In this document: positions 21,301 to 43,890 of the stretch, one piece after another
How positions within the stretch are numbered: the first letter of the stretch is position 1
How the letters are laid out: each line of letters opens with the position of its first letter
From: Syngnathus acus
Lineage: Eukaryota; Chordata; Actinopteri; Syngnathiformes; Syngnathidae
Length of the DNA stretch: 64,000 bases
Direction of reading: 5' to 3'
Assembly: GCF_901709675.1 (NCBI RefSeq)
Contig: NC_051089.1
Location: 15,799,976-15,863,975, forward strand
The notes under the pieces: model-generated
Database searches by the model: none
Told to the model about the DNA's origin: nothing
The model's input: only the letters and a program-made list of their open reading frames with translations
Program-made: the position numbers and the translations under genes

Positions 21301-23961
21301 AGATGATCAAGGTGAGGAGAAGCAGAGCAAATATTGGGACGTCACGAGAATCACGTCAATTCTCATTGGCTCTAAACACCACCGCAATAGATTTGAAATG
21401 AAACTGACTACATGTGCTTCAACTGCACAGACTTCAGCTGTATTTACATTCAAACCAGACGAACATGATAATAGTTTGAGCATATGTCTCCCACTTCTAA
21501 AGGGACCACAAGTAATGGGACTTCAGAACTCACAGTGCAGCAAGTTTGTTATGCAATGGCCAAGTCCATCACCTGACCTGAATCCGATTGAGCGTACATT
21601 TCACAGGCTGAATACAAAAACCGTTGGTGGTCTGTGGGTTCCAGAATTCAGGCTGGGACTTATTATATTTACGATTGTTGTTTTGTTCTGTTACTTTTGC
21701 TCCCTTAAAAGTGGAAGATATATATACAAACTTTTCCAACAAACTACCCCCACTCCATTCACCTGATTTGGATACCCTTAAAAGTAAATCTTAAAAGTCG
21801 GAAATTAAAGCACATCTTGTTTCTTTTCAAAGCCATTGTGGTGGTGTTTTGAGATTTGTGTCCATGTCCCAATATTTATGAACCTCATTGTATGTCAAAT
21901 AATATTCAGCAAAAGTGGCGAAATTACTCATTACTATGTACATGTGTACTTTCTGGAATTTTGTGAAAAGAATAAAGATTTTTAAAAGTCGGACAAACAC
22001 GAGTAAAAGGAAAAAAAGGATAGTCTATTTGGGGGGGGGAAAAAAACCTTCTCTGCACACAAAATCCACTGACACAACTTCCCACCACTGATTATCACAA
22101 ACGTTCTTTTGCAGAGATTCTGCACTGAAGCCGATGCCAGGAATGTTCTCCAGTGTCTAAAACAGAACAAGAACAGTGAGTTGATGGATCCAAAGTGCAA
22201 ACAAATGATCACCAAAAGGCAGATCACCCAGAACACAGGTGCGTGAACATTTGACAGCAGCATTTGAAGAGTCAGACTCAAATCTGAACTGCACCCTTCT
22301 CCAGACTACAGATTGAACCCGGTGTTAAGGAAAGCTTGCCGAGCTGACATCCCCAAATTTTGCCAATCCATCCTGAACAAGGCGAGCGAGGACAACGAGC
22401 TGGAGGGTCAGGTGATCGCCTGCCTCAAGCTCAAATATGCTGATCAGGTCAGTCCAAAATCATCAGACATCTCCGGTTCCAAGAGAAGGCAAAATCAGAC
22501 TTGCTTATCGTTGCCCATCATGGGCTGGTTTGGTTTAGAGATTGTCCGCAGACTGTGAAGACCAGATTCGAGTTATTCTCCAGGAATCGGCGCTGGACTA
22601 TAGACTGGACCCCCAGTTGCAGATGCACTGCTCGGATGAGGTACGCTGGTCATTAAAACCTGTACTTTGTCTTTCTGACGTCCGCTTCTTGTAATGCCGC
22701 TTCCTTCTCCAGATCTCTCGGCTGTGTGCCGAAGAGGCAGCTGCTCAGGAGCAGACTGGTCAGGTAGAAGAATGTCTGAAAGTCAACCTGCTCAAGATCA
22801 AACAGGAGGCCTGTAAAAAGGTAAGTATTATTGAGAGAAAAAAAAAATCATAATATTTGATAGCCTGATGATGACATCTGAGTTTTGGGGGGAAAAAATT
22901 GTAAATGGCTCGATATCATATTGTGAAGATCTTTGCGTTTTGGGTTCTTCTCCCTGATTTGTTGTGCTTGTGTGCAGGAGGTTTTGAACATGCTCAAAGA
23001 GAGTAAAGCAGACATTTTTGTGGACCCAGTTCTCCACACAGCCTGTGCCTTGGACCTCAAACATCATTGTGCTGCCATCACGCCGGGAAGGGGAAGACGT
23101 GGGTGCTTTCACCATCATCGCGTGTCACTTTTGACTACAAATATTAAATACTATGTTTGAAAAGAACCTCCCTCTGCTGTTCTTTTTCTTCTCACCATGC
23201 AGAGATGTCATGTCTGATGGAGGCTTTGCAGGACAAGCGAGTTCGCCTGCAGCCCGAGTGTAAGAAAAGACTTCAGGACCGCATTGACATGTGGAGCTAC
23301 GCGGCTAAGGTAACCACTAGGAGGAGCCATTTTCACCTTCATTGAAACTTTTTCAACGTCAAGACAGGAAAGTTAAATAGGGCTGAACGATTTTAAAAAA
23401 TGATATATATTTTGTTCCACTCAATATTGCCATTTAGTATGCAAAGTTTCTCTTCCCATGAATTTTTTTAACAAACAAGCTGTATATTAATCTGGTACAA
23501 TTTCAGATTTATTATGCATGCAGTAAATGTTTTGGTTATAGAGGTTGGGTGCATGCTAAAATAAAGGCAAATGAACCACAAATTAAAAGGAAGGGCACTT
23601 TGTTGATCCACTTGAATAGACTTAACGTATTCAAAACGTTTACTTGCACGCTTTTAAGTGTTCACCACGACAACTTCCCAAGATTCTACGAAGTGTGGAG
23701 TGAACATAAACCTGCAAATCCCATTACAACAATAATTCAAACAAATTAGTGGCTTCAATTTTCCCTGTTTCATTCAACTCTGTTGTCCTGTAGGTGGCAC
23801 CGGCAGAGGGCTTATCAGATCTGGCCGTGCAGGTGATGACCTCACCCTCCAAGAACTACATCCTGCTCATGATCGCCCTGAGCTTGTGCGTCCTCTTCCT
23901 GTTGGGGCTGCTGTGCGGTCGGATCACCAAGCGCGTGACGCGGGAACTGAAGGACCGATAG
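9380..23961 (+). CDS. glg1: Golgi glycoprotein 1 (ESL-1/MG-160/CFR), complete
   Basis: Twenty-six coding exons: 9380-9697, 14219-14248, 15547-15633, 16041-16256, 16342-16545, 16649-16720, 16818-17004, 17191-17408, 17579-17700, 17815-17916, 18177-18330, 18890-19027, 19958-20044, 20118-20180, 20320-20433, 20522-20610, 20824-20941, 21008-21100, 21174-21311, 22115-22238, 22305-22447, 22539-22640, 22713-22820, 22978-23098, 23203-23309, 23794-23961. All have GT-AG borders and join in frame to 1,140 aa (human protein about 1,180). Residues 1-27 are a signal peptide; then comes an Ala/Pro-rich stretch without the glutamine run of mammals; about 70-1085 is the array of Cys-rich GLG1 repeats, with sequons such as N124-L-T; about 1106-1126 is the membrane anchor; the last 14 residues are the conserved basic cytosolic tail. 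The family is a type I Golgi protein that binds FGFs, E-selectin and latent TGF-beta. I cannot tell glg1a from glg1b. Confidence 0.97.
10930..11445 (-). mobile_element. decayed Tc1/mariner transposon fragment in glg1 intron 1
   Basis: Minus-strand translation across frames of about 11040-11165 gives pieces resembling the Tc1-type transposase catalytic region (KATKEFLR, then SPDLNP broken by frameshifts). Stops and frameshifts exclude function. The rest of 9850-10930 is intronic with nothing recognisable. Confidence 0.6.
11447..12376 (-). mobile_element. 5'-truncated LINE (L2/CR1-like) with reverse transcriptase end
   Basis: A 240-codon minus-strand frame (12375 down to 11653) carries the end of a non-LTR reverse transcriptase. 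It has the catalytic YADD box (KYADDTTL), then a conserved WC..N.L.LN..KT segment, FKFLGTTIS, and the C-terminal GRRYRA segment typical of L2/CR1-type elements. It lacks the endonuclease and the front of the RT, as is usual for dead-on-arrival LINE copies. The 3' end has a GATTCAA tandem run at about 11447-11472. It lies in glg1 intron 1 on the antisense strand. The frame is still open, so the copy is fairly young. Confidence 0.85.
12626..13134. repeat. CA-rich stretch and (AGAAT)n microsatellite
   Basis: 12626-12673 is interrupted (CA)n; 13091-13134 is nine units of AGAAT. The rest of glg1 intron 1 up to 14218 shows no gene or clear repeat. Confidence 0.85.
15670..15878. mobile_element. 209-bp hAT MITE in glg1 intron 3
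   Basis: Terminal inverted repeats of about 25 bp (TAGTGATGGGAAAATGAAGC at the left, its near-complement ending CCCATCATTA at the right) with a perfect 8-bp target duplication TCTGCAAA at 15662-15669 and 15879-15886. Eight-base duplications are the mark of the hAT superfamily. There is no coding capacity. Confidence 0.92.
18437..18454 (+). other. glg1: candidate 18-nt cassette microexon of glg1
   Basis: Within the intron between exons ending 18330 and starting 18890, 18 bases lie between TTTAATAG and a consensus donor GTAAGT. Both neighbours have phase-0 borders, so inclusion would add VDTDIL between the conserved GRR and LSRDC without changing frame. The polypyrimidine tract is weak. No transcript evidence is available here. 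Confidence 0.35.
21330..21893 (+). mobile_element. decayed Tc1/mariner transposon in glg1 intron 19
   Basis: 21540-21620 translates to MQWPSPSPDLNPIERTF, the conserved block of Tc1-type transposases around the second catalytic aspartate. AATATTGGGAC near 21332 and GTCCCAATATTTATGAACC near 21868 are likely inverted termini. Same family as the antisense copy at 10.9-11.4 kb. Confidence 0.72.
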
Positions 23962-25670
23962 AAGCCCGAGAGCTATCGTCACCTGCTTCGCCCCCTTCGT
24001 CCTTGTCCTCTTCAACCTCAGTCTGTCACCAGCCAACATGCCCAGTGCCAATGCCAGTTGCTCACATGTGGTCCTCCTCTTTTCAAGCTTCGCTGTGATA
24101 TTGCCGAACACCCACCAATTGTCTCATCAAATCAAAGCATTTTTGTTTTTGTTTTGAGTTGGTTGCTATAAACCAGTATCAAAAGGAGCACTGCAAGTGA
24201 CATGACTGAGGACCGCTGAGGTTAGGACATCTTTCCCCGAGTTTGAAAGAAGACTGGAGCATGCAGCGCTTCATCTCTTCTGAAGAAGAGACGTCAAACA
24301 GCAACTTGAGATGTTGAGGCAAACATTCAGACATTTTGCTGTTGCTTTGAACCAATTTCGGATCAATTCTGATGATGCGTCCCTCTTTATTCATGTACAG
24401 GATCTGCTTTGACTCGCCATGTGAGGCTAACACTCACGAAGGTCAAACACTTCTCACCGTAATCATGCCAATTGGTATTTTGTTTTCATGCCTTTTTTGT
24501 ATTGATTGTTTCGATGAGATTTGAATTTGTGAAGCCAAACAATGCAGTTCAAAGTCAACATAGACAGCAGTGCAGATGAGGGTTACTGTATTATATATCT
24601 TCTGTATTTCATATTTGATCACTGGAGTGCAAGCCAAAATTGTGTGTTGAGACGTGTTTCCACATAGTTTGCTGCCTTCGAGTCCCATCAATCATCACAA
24701 CATAGCAACAACAGGCATCCCGCTCTGAACACATCTGCCAGTGTTGCTTTATAGGAATTTGATATGGTCATTTTTCTGTAGATTTATGATACAATTGCAA
24801 AAGATACAAAAGATTGTCTCCTATTTTCAATAGCAAGAAAAGCTAAAAGCAAGTTAAAACCCCAAATATGTAACATTTACTCAATGATGAGGAAAAAAAA
24901 TGGTTGTAATTATAATCTTGTATAGTAATGATTCGCCTCAACCAGGAACTTTTTCAAACAGTTGACATCCTATTGAAGAGCAACAATTACTGAACAACAG
25001 CCAGCAACTTATGGAAAGCTGTTTCAGCATTCCCTAAGAGTCATGTACTCATGCTTGTTGTCTTCTCTCTTAAAACAATTCTGTGCAATAGAAGGGGATT
25101 AAATAAAATTCTACTAGCTATCAGCTAGTTCTTGAGGAGTACTCGATGTCAAGTTGTGCAGACTTTTGCCTGATTAGTAAAACACGGTTGTCTTCGTGAA
25201 GACCGTTATCGGAATGGATATCTAATAACGGCTTTATGGCCGAACGACAGTTCGTATCTCAAAATATTCAATTCAGAGCCCTCGAATTTCAAGGTACCAT
25301 AATGGATAATGCTCGAGGCTTGTCATAATTGCTGTATGAGCATTTGCAGGACACTTGGTTTTATTATTCAGTGCAGTACTAAGTAAATGCTCTGTCAGCT
25401 TTATCAGAAAGGGCTAGTGTCTGGCTCAAAAAAAAAGAAAACAAAAAATCAACAAAGCTGGAAATTAGCTGCTCGCGCTCATCTCAGTTTTGAAGGTCAT
25501 TATGATGTCCTGTTATTTTCCATGAATCACAAGTTTTAAGGATAAATACTAATACAAAAAAATACTGGATGCAAATGTATGTTGATCACTTCAAGTAATG
25601 GGGCAGTTATTGTGAGATTTCGTTTTGCTGTACAGATAAATCAATTTAATAAAAATGTCTGCACATTTTC
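23962..25670 (+). other. glg1: glg1 3' untranslated region
   Basis: A/T-rich non-coding sequence after the stop. AATAAA occurs at 25102-25107 and 25648-25653, giving 3'UTRs of roughly 1.15 or 1.7 kb. No open frame here resembles a protein. Confidence 0.6.
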
Positions 25671-25859
25671 CTAACTTTGCTTCAGTATGCATTAAAAAAA
25701 ATCCAAACATGATTTTTACCAAGTTAATGCTCAGTTTTGATCAACACAGTGAGAGGTATTAGATTTTTTTTTTCAATTTTGGTTGAAAGTTCTTTTTAGA
25801 ATATTAGTTACACTTTGATATAGCTATGTACAAAATGTAATATGAACACCAGTGAAAAT

Positions 25860-27001
25860 TGTGTAGAAAGATCTTTATTGTTGCCTTTCAGAACTTGCTT
25901 CTCTGTACAGATTACACATTGAGGGAGGACTCAGATGCTTTTATGTGTTAAAAAGTGTTAGAAAGGTTCTAGTTATTAGGTTAACCCAAAGAAGAAATTC
26001 CCTCATGAAATTACATCAAACAGCCCAAACCCAGAGCCCTTGAATGGAAGCATTTAACAAGCGTGCTTTGCGTCTCCATAGCAACTTACACCACACCTAA
26101 GTTTGTCATTAAACTCAGCAGAGACTGAATGAAGAAGAGTTTCCAACATCTAAATTCAAAGAAACCAAAACTGAAAAACGACCAGCCTCACATTCATAGC
26201 CCAAATCAGCTGATGTTACATACAGCTATCGCATAGAAAAGGTAAAGTGGATGCAGTGTCACAATCAAACGCGCTGTAGATTTATTAAACGTGAAGCTAG
26301 AGGGGATAGGAGGGTGGCAGTCAAATCTATGCATCTATTATTTGAACCGCTTATCCTCACTGAATTTATATCACATAAACTGCTTCTGGGGAGACAAAGA
26401 AATGTTTTTGGACCATCTGACGTCAGGCGTTGAACACGCCCAGCAGGTGATGTCATCTCTCGGTCAGATAGGAGAAAACTAAGCCAAAGCTATAGCTAAA
26501 CTCATAAATCTCTCCTAAAATACTCTTTTGGTTTGAAACATATATTTTGCTTTCATATATAACTTTCTGTTTATAATATATCTCATTGATATTTTTGTGT
26601 TAAAAATGATTGTCAAGTTCTTGCCGCATTTTAGAAAGGGATGCCACACCTAAGTGCCAACAGCTCAGCTTGTCTTAGCTTAAAACCTAGCTAGCTTCTT
26701 GCAATGTGTCGGCATTCAAGCTAACATGCGTAGCGTCCCATTGGCAAGTTCTAAATGTCAGACTATATTCTGAAAATATATAACATATGATGAATTCACG
26801 GTTTGGAACCAAACTTGTTTGAAATTTCTCAAATGCTCAAAAAAATAATAATACAGAAGAAAAAGAACAACTCAGTGATGAGTTTTAGATGCTAATTCGT
26901 AATTGTCCGTACGTGCCGTAACGACGGCACTGATCATTTTGCGATTGGTCCTGGCATCTTGAGTCTAGTTGTACCATTGGCCGTGTGTAGAGTGAGTGTC
27001 A
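25860..27001 (-). other. pacsin3: pacsin3 3' untranslated region with poly(A) signal
   Basis: On the minus strand, AATAAA at 25879-25874 follows about 1.1 kb of non-coding sequence after the pacsin3 stop; cleavage is expected near 25,855. No coding potential is seen in between. Confidence 0.65.
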
Positions 27002-36270
<9,269 letters not shown>

Positions 36271-36316
36271 TTTGCCGTCAGCCTTACAGCACAGAATGAT
36301 GGCAGCGAGCGATGAA

Positions 36317-39300
36317 ACTGCCAAAAATAGATTAAGATATAATTTAGATTAAAAAACATAGTAACAAATGATAAAGTAGAGTACATCTGAAATCTGCATA
36401 AATCTAGTTAAAATAGTAACAAGCGATAAATTAGAATACATCGGAAATCTGCGTAGCTACAGTTAAGCACTTCATTGGATATTCTAAAATATATTCATAA
36501 ATTATCTTCTTAGCCCCGCCATGTATCGGTCAAGCTCCCCTTTACCCCAACAAAGAGAAAAAACTGAATCCTGGAGGCTGTCCCTGACCCAGTTTGTCTC
36601 TTGCATATCGCTGATCCAAATTTTCTGCTGACCAATGAAATCGGAGAACCGAGCCCCACATATTTTTACTGGAAGCAACAAAAACAATTAACCTAAATAA
36701 AACCACATTAAACCTAACTCAAACTGAGATTTGGAATGATGGCAACACAAAAACCTCTATGCAAAGAGAATCGGGGTTGAAGAATAAACAATGAGATTGT
36801 TGCAAACAACGTAATATGTTTAGTTTTCCGAAATATATTTCCGATGTGATGCTCCGGCGGAACTCTGATGCTAAACTCTGCCCAGAGTTCAGCATGACCC
36901 AACTTCTCTATACATCCACTTCCTGTTGTTTGGTCATTGGCCAGAACTTTCTTTCAAGGTTAGACAACTTCCTGCTGCAGACACAACAACTTGAGATGAA
37001 AACAGCCATTGCTCAAGGCCCCCCTCTATTTATCTATCCCAAGTTAGATAATAGCAGTGAATGAATGCCAAGATGGTTCATACAATATAGTGTAACCATG
37101 AGCTTAGAACGGTTTTAACTAAGTTACACTAAGAAACTCCACAAAGATTCTATAAATGCATGCAAATTGATAGGCAAATGCAATTCTTCGTTATTACAAT
37201 GATGTAACAAGTGATCGGTCCTCTGCGATTCAGGTATCCAGTTAAAAACAGACAATCAAGCAAAGATACATTCAAACATAAATCATCTTATGTGCTAGTG
37301 TGCTTGATACGAGTAGATGAGTAACGTTCCAAAGATGTGAAGAGACACGTAGAACGTCTCAGACACAAAGCAATTTACACAGGGTGCATGTGTGTGTGTC
37401 TCACAGGCGAACGAAAGGCATGCGAATAGTAGAGGAATCTGCCACCTTGCATGCTAGAACATGCAGGCTGATGAGAAACCCGACTTTACCGAGGGCTGCC
37501 AATAGCTGCTCGTGCATCCTACAGGGCAACACAATGCATGTCTACACAACTTTTAGGTGTTGGAACATTTTGTTGCCAGGATTAAGGACGGTTGAAAGAG
37601 CAGTGAGGCCCACAAACTAGAGCATATGTAAATGCCAGGGTGTGGTTTTGAGAATAGCTTCAAGGTCTCCTGCGGAAGGTGTACAAATGTGGAAATTAAA
37701 CTATGATACGTCTTAAATGTACGGTAATGCCCACGACAATTGATATACTGGGTTCTAATGATCATTCACTTTCTATATTATGAAGTGAACGTACGTATAC
37801 ATCAATGTTTTTACACTGGATTCCAAATTCTGAACTTAAGGTCAACCCCCTCAATTCAAACGTGTGGCGAAAAAATAGTGTCAGGATTTACCCTGAAGCA
37901 GACGTACATTTGCATGAGTTGAGCATGAGCACGCCAGAGGACGCCGCCCACTTGTCTCTGGCAGTTCAGCTGCCTGTGCCTCTGTACTTTCCTTCTTGCC
38001 TTTAATTAGAGATGGAGGAACTATGAAAAGACATTCCAGCTCCACCCATAAATGTGCGTATGAGAAGTTTAGTCAACTTGGTATACCCAGAAAAACAAGA
38101 TATATAGCATGGTGTCATAGTAATTACCTATGCTATAATAACTGGCACTAACAATGAAGTGTAAAAAAGTCAAATAAAATCAATCAATCAAAAGGTCTGC
38201 ATCCCAAGAGACAAATCCATGCCATATTTTGTCCATTTCAAAGCTTAGTCATATTTCCATCACTATTAATTATTTTTATATTAGTAAGATTGGGGCTCAG
38301 AATTGACAGAAATATATTCATCCATTATCCAAACCGCTTATCAATTCAAAACACAATCCAAACAGATTTGCTGCTTCAAAAAAAGGGGGTCGACTAGTTG
38401 TTGGTTTATACCAAAGTGGGTCAGGAGGAGGGAGTGAGTGAGGGACGGATAGAGAGGCCAGTCCAGACCTCATAAGCCCCTACTGGTAACCTCGCTGTCA
38501 TTAATCTGATTATTGTACTCCCGTACGATATACTTCAACACATAGTACAAACACGGCTCCACCAGCATATTTTCTAGGCTTGGTTTCTACATTCCAGCAA
38601 CACTTGGGATGGTTTCTAAGCTGCCCATTAAGGCCTGGAGGCTTCCAAATTTCTATAAACAGAGGCACTTTGAGATATTTTTTGATTCAGCTGCTTCCCA
38701 CATCTAGTGTTGTATCACAAGTTTTGCTCACCATTGGTGCCATTATCGCTTTTCCAAATGAGATTTGATCAGAAAGAAAAGTGTTTATAAATGGTATATG
38801 AAATTTGGGAGAAAGTAACTTTTAATATGCGTTTGGAATAATATACATTTATGCTTTTTGCTGTTTAAAATCCCTTGTTTATGCAGCTTAAACCCCAAAA
38901 CATTACAAGAGGACACTATTGGATTATCCACTACAAGACACCACACTAGTTTTGACCCACTGAACAAGCGGCAAAAATATTTTTAAACTGTATTCTTCAA
39001 AATGAGAGGTTTTCTGGCCTTTAATTCAACTGTCTGTGTGATGTGACTGACTGCAAGCCAAGGTTATCTTCGTACAGCAACTACAAGGAAAAGTACGGTC
39101 TGGTTTGGAACAGGTTGTTGAACAGTACTTTCCCAAATGACAAGCGGATTTTTTTATTTAACGAAAAATCCATTGCGGGGGAAAAACAAAGTGCTACAGG
39201 GTGATTATTTGCTTGAAAACCCTCCCACTTTGCATTGTTAGAAAAATAATTTTAAAACAAATGAAATCGGTGCTATAAGTAAAATTTACTAACTACAAAT

Positions 39301-42300
39301 TATGTGGCTCATTGCAATCTGGGAAAGTTTAAGAGTTATCTGCTTGGACATTGGACAAAGGTCAACTGAATGAAGAAAGGCAACACACATTCCACGCGGT
39401 ATCAACCTCTACCTTTCATTTGCTCTGACTGGACAACATCCAGCTCTTGGTGTTCACAATTATGTCATTTGAAAGTCAGGTTTACTATACATTGATGAAC
39501 CAGTCACAGTTTGTCATATCTCTATTCAAAATAATTCTCATCTAAAAATGAAAAGACGCTGATAGCAAAGCAGGCAACAACACATTTGGGACTTTACAGG
39601 ACAAAAAGAAGACAATTCAAGTGCCGGTAGGGCAGTGAGTCAGCAGAACTTACCTTACCAGAGAAGAAAACAAAGACGGACAGGTGTCCCAAAGGGTCTC
39701 TCAGTCCTGGGAGACAGAGGAGAAAAGAAAGCCTACACAGGCAAAAGATGAGACAGCGGAAAGGAAGATGAAAAATGGTTGAACAGCAGAGTAGCAGCAA
39801 GAAGCCCTTGCAGAATGACACCCAAGGCAGCTGAGCATTATAAAGCTCGGAAGAGGTTAGAAGGTGGCACATTTTGGAAGTCACAGTGAAATGCCACACA
39901 TAGAGCCTGTTGGCCAAGTCTAATGAAAGAGCAAGGGATGCCCCAAGCCCTTGCAGGAAGAAGGTCAAAGCTACTGACTCACACTGCTAAAATAACCTGC
40001 TTTGGCACAGGATTGCAAATGGAGGTTAAAGGACCACAACAGAAAGGGTAGGAATTAATGAGCAGTAAAAGTGAAGCATAGATACTGGAAAGGGAGCAAC
40101 GGGCACCGCCTTGGGGTTCTATACATGCAAATAACTGACAACTACTTTGGACTGCAGTTAAACTGCCAATAGGTTAAATGACTTATAACAAGGACAACTA
40201 AAGTTCAGCTGACTGACATACACTGATACCAAATACACCCCCCCCCCCAAAAAAAAATCAGAACATTTTAACGAAGCAGTTCTTGATTTAATAAACCTTG
40301 GTAAACATTTTTCATGAAATGTAATTGCTCACATGTTCTGCACAACATATGAACATTCATATTACATCTTATATATTTTTCCAATATCGTGCAGCCCTTT
40401 TTACAAAAAAAGATCAAAATCCGGCACACCATAGCTCCCAAACCCCTGATCCGACTACCCTAAAATTGGGGATTTAGTGCTGCCCCATAACTATCTACAA
40501 CTACACTAGGTTTCATTAAAATCAAAAGCTGCTTGGTTTAACCCACTGGGTGATCTATCACAGAATGACATAATACATACGTAATAAAGCATACATGTCA
40601 TGTGACTTTAATTGCTTGTATTTTTCATACCTATTGACTTACAATACAATAGTATTTTACAGAGCAACATCAAAATCCAAATAAGAATTGTCTCACAAGA
40701 AAATTATTGTCAAGCCTGAGCCCTGACCTAAATCCACGTTAAAAAAGACAATCCAAAGTAGGCTATAAATGGGAGAAGCCCTCATAATTCATCAAATTTT
40801 AGTAGTTGTACTTATACGAGGAGAACCAGAGATCATAATGCCAAGTCACAGGCCACATAAGTCACACGATTACACCATAACATTTTTAGAGTTTTGTACT
40901 TAATTGTGTCTGGTAAATTGGAGGCTTTAAGTCATTTTATCTCTGAGAAAATGCCAATATTACAGTACTGAGTTATGGAATTGTTTGCTCTGACATCAGC
41001 CTGAGGCACTGTGCGCCTCTCTGACCAAAAAAAAACATGTGACAGTTCAGTGCGAGAGCTGAGGATAGAAACTGAACAAGGGTGGCAAATGCAGGAGCAG
41101 AGTCAGAGAAAGGGATAACTCAGCCTTGTTCCCACACATACAGCTGTTCTCCCAGCTCATTTCATTCCATCGCCACTACAGCGATTGGGCCAGGACCGCC
41201 TCTGCGCTATCCACACTCCTAGGGACGTTGACTGAGGGTGGTTTGGCATAATCCGCTACGTGTCGCATGCAACCAGGCCAAAGATTAACCCAGAATCTGA
41301 TTGTCCTGCTCCTGCTGTTCACCTAAGAAAACACTTGGCACTTAGGTTTACAACATGAGCAAAATGTTCTAGATTTTTTTATCTTTTTTTGCTTCTTGTC
41401 ATGTACAGCAAAAGTGGGAAAGTACAGGGAGAAAAGACATGTTGATGTGCAAACTAACTGGGTCAACCAAAGACTTGATAGACTAGGAAGGAATTAACAT
41501 CAAGCATTGACATGATTTAGGTTGCCACAAAATTCCACTGACTTGAAGCTGAAGGGGGATTTTACCAAACACTCACCGCCACACAGTTCCAGCTTTTATA
41601 CTTCCCAATGCCCCTCATATGGATTCCAAATAGACTACAGACCACTGGCTCACAAACGCCTAGAATGATTAAATCTTTTAGGACCACATATTTAAAGTGA
41701 AAGTCAACCCAAAACCTTTCTTTACCATATGTTATACGTGCTGCCATTAGTCTCAACACGCTAATTAATATTGCGTTTGTGGAACATGAGTTAAGCAGCA
41801 AAATACATCAATTTTTTATTCATTTCAGGGGCAGCCATCTTGCCACTTGCTGTCAACTGAAAATGACATCACAGTTGCTAGATCGCTTCAAAAAACCTCT
41901 GAGCCCTAATTGGTTGCGACCTGGCAACTGTGATGTCATTTTAGTCGACAGCAAGTAGCAAAATGGCAGCCACCTGAGATGGATTTTGCCTGTTTTATTA
42001 ATATTCCACAAACAGAACAGTGTTTTTAATAGTTAGGCTGCACAGAACATATCATCTTGGGGTTTACTTCCGCTATAGCAGGAGCTTGTGTCCTTGCTTT
42101 TGCACACTTTTTCTTCCTGATATCACATTTCATCTAGTAGATGTTTTGAGGACTCCAAACTTGTGACATTGTGAGAATGTCTATCCGAGTAGAGTTTTAG
42201 AGGTCATGCCTGTTAATAAACACCATTATTCACACACAGTTAGGGTTTTCTTTGTGCCACACCCTCTTCACCAGCAGTTACTTTAACTACCACTGAATAT

Positions 42301-43024
42301 TATTGACATCCTCGACGCTGTCTTTTGTAATCTCCTGTGGTAAAAATAGAAGTTTAAAACCAGAGAGCACTCAAGTAGTGCAGGCCTGTAAAGCTGCATG
42401 AAACATGAAAACATGATTTGCCTAAAATGACAAAACATTGTAGTTCGCCAGTTTGTACAGTACTTTCTACATCAACGCTGGCAAAGAAATGCTGCTGCCA
42501 GCCTGTCACTGGCTACCAAGATGTTTAATATTTTACCTATACAAAAGCAACAACCAATCAACCAAAATAAGTTTTTAAATGCTACCTGGACTGGCGCTCC
42601 ACTTGGACTTTTTTGACACAATGTGAAAATAAAATGAAAATGTCACACTGCCTGCAGCAACTTAATGTATTAATGTGCCAGCGCGGCACATGGTCGATTA
42701 AATAAGATACCTGCATGATTATCACGCATGCTGTCTTATATAATGCTAGGTTTTTTTTTTTTTTTTTTTTTTTAATCAATAAGACTTTACAACTAAAGCA
42801 TATATAAGTATCGAACGTTGGCTAACTGTAATTATGGTGATTATAGGTCCAAGAAGAAATAAAGACCAGTGACTAAATGACCTCGTAGAACACGCGTCAT
42901 CAAGCACCATATGTCAGCATTTGATTCAGAGTATCTGATTCCATGGCTTCAACATACACGTTTTGTTTGTTGTTGTTTTCCCAAGACGGCAGGACAAGTG
43001 TTCCGAATGCGCTGAAGCGCTTAC
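36317..43024 (-). other. pacsin3: first pacsin3 intron, 5'UTR side
   Basis: The exon with the pacsin3 start codon begins at 36316 after an acceptor ending TTTTTGGCAG, leaving 46 bases of 5'UTR (36316-36271). The intron upstream spans about 6.7 kb. It contains a possible 48-nt UTR exon (39706-39659), the palindromic element at 41695-42077 and a poly-T at about 42751-42773. No other coding frame is recognised. Confidence 0.55.
41695..42077. mobile_element. palindromic MITE-like element
   Basis: The arms at 41829-41878 and 41924-41972 are nearly perfect reverse complements (GGCAGCCAT, CTTGCTGTC, AAAATGACATCACAGTTGC). The outer ends AAGTGAAAGTCAACCC and GGGTTTACTTCCGC also look inverted. A related copy lies at 58575-58740. 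Confidence 0.72.
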
Positions 43025-43250
43025 CTGTTTTCCCCGAGCTGCAGGAACAAACCAGAAGGAGAATCCACCTGGGATTACGCGGTTGTTCCCCTCCTGGGTA
43101 GACGATTCAGTAGTCAGATGTTACAAACTTGGTCGTGGTCCAGCCTTGTATTTTCTTCACTTGTAAACCTTCATCAAGTGCGCCATCATCTCGAGTTTTT
43201 ACTCCACAGTGACCCGAGGGCGTCCACTTTCGGCCATGTTTACAACGTTA
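43025..43250 (-). other. pacsin3: probable non-coding first exon and promoter of pacsin3
   Basis: On the minus strand a GGGGAAAACAG|GTAAGCGC donor fits the end of a 5'UTR exon at 43025. The sequence upstream to about 43,480 has several CpGs and a GGCCATG motif. The exon start is not defined by sequence; an upstream boundary of 43,250 is a guess. Confidence 0.5.
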
Positions 43251-43571
43251 ATGTCCAACTTTCAAATGTTCGCAGGCTCGGTGTCTTCTCTTCGGTTGTA
43301 ACACGCAATAGTATTTCACCAAATCATGTGTGCTGCTTATCTCTAAAAGTTTTTGGAACGACTAGATAGCGAGAAGTCCTCCTTCCACGATCCTGACTGG
43401 CGTCTGTAATCAGATGCTGCACGCCACAATATCCATTCATCCTATTTACACTTTAACCCTTCACCGTGTCTGCGGCACCACGGTGCTGCCTTCGCTGACC
43501 GTCAGGAAAACAGCAACTTCAGTCAGACTGCACGTCACTAAGCACTTGACGGCCAGTTTGAATTAATCTAC

Positions 43572-43890
<319 letters not shown>

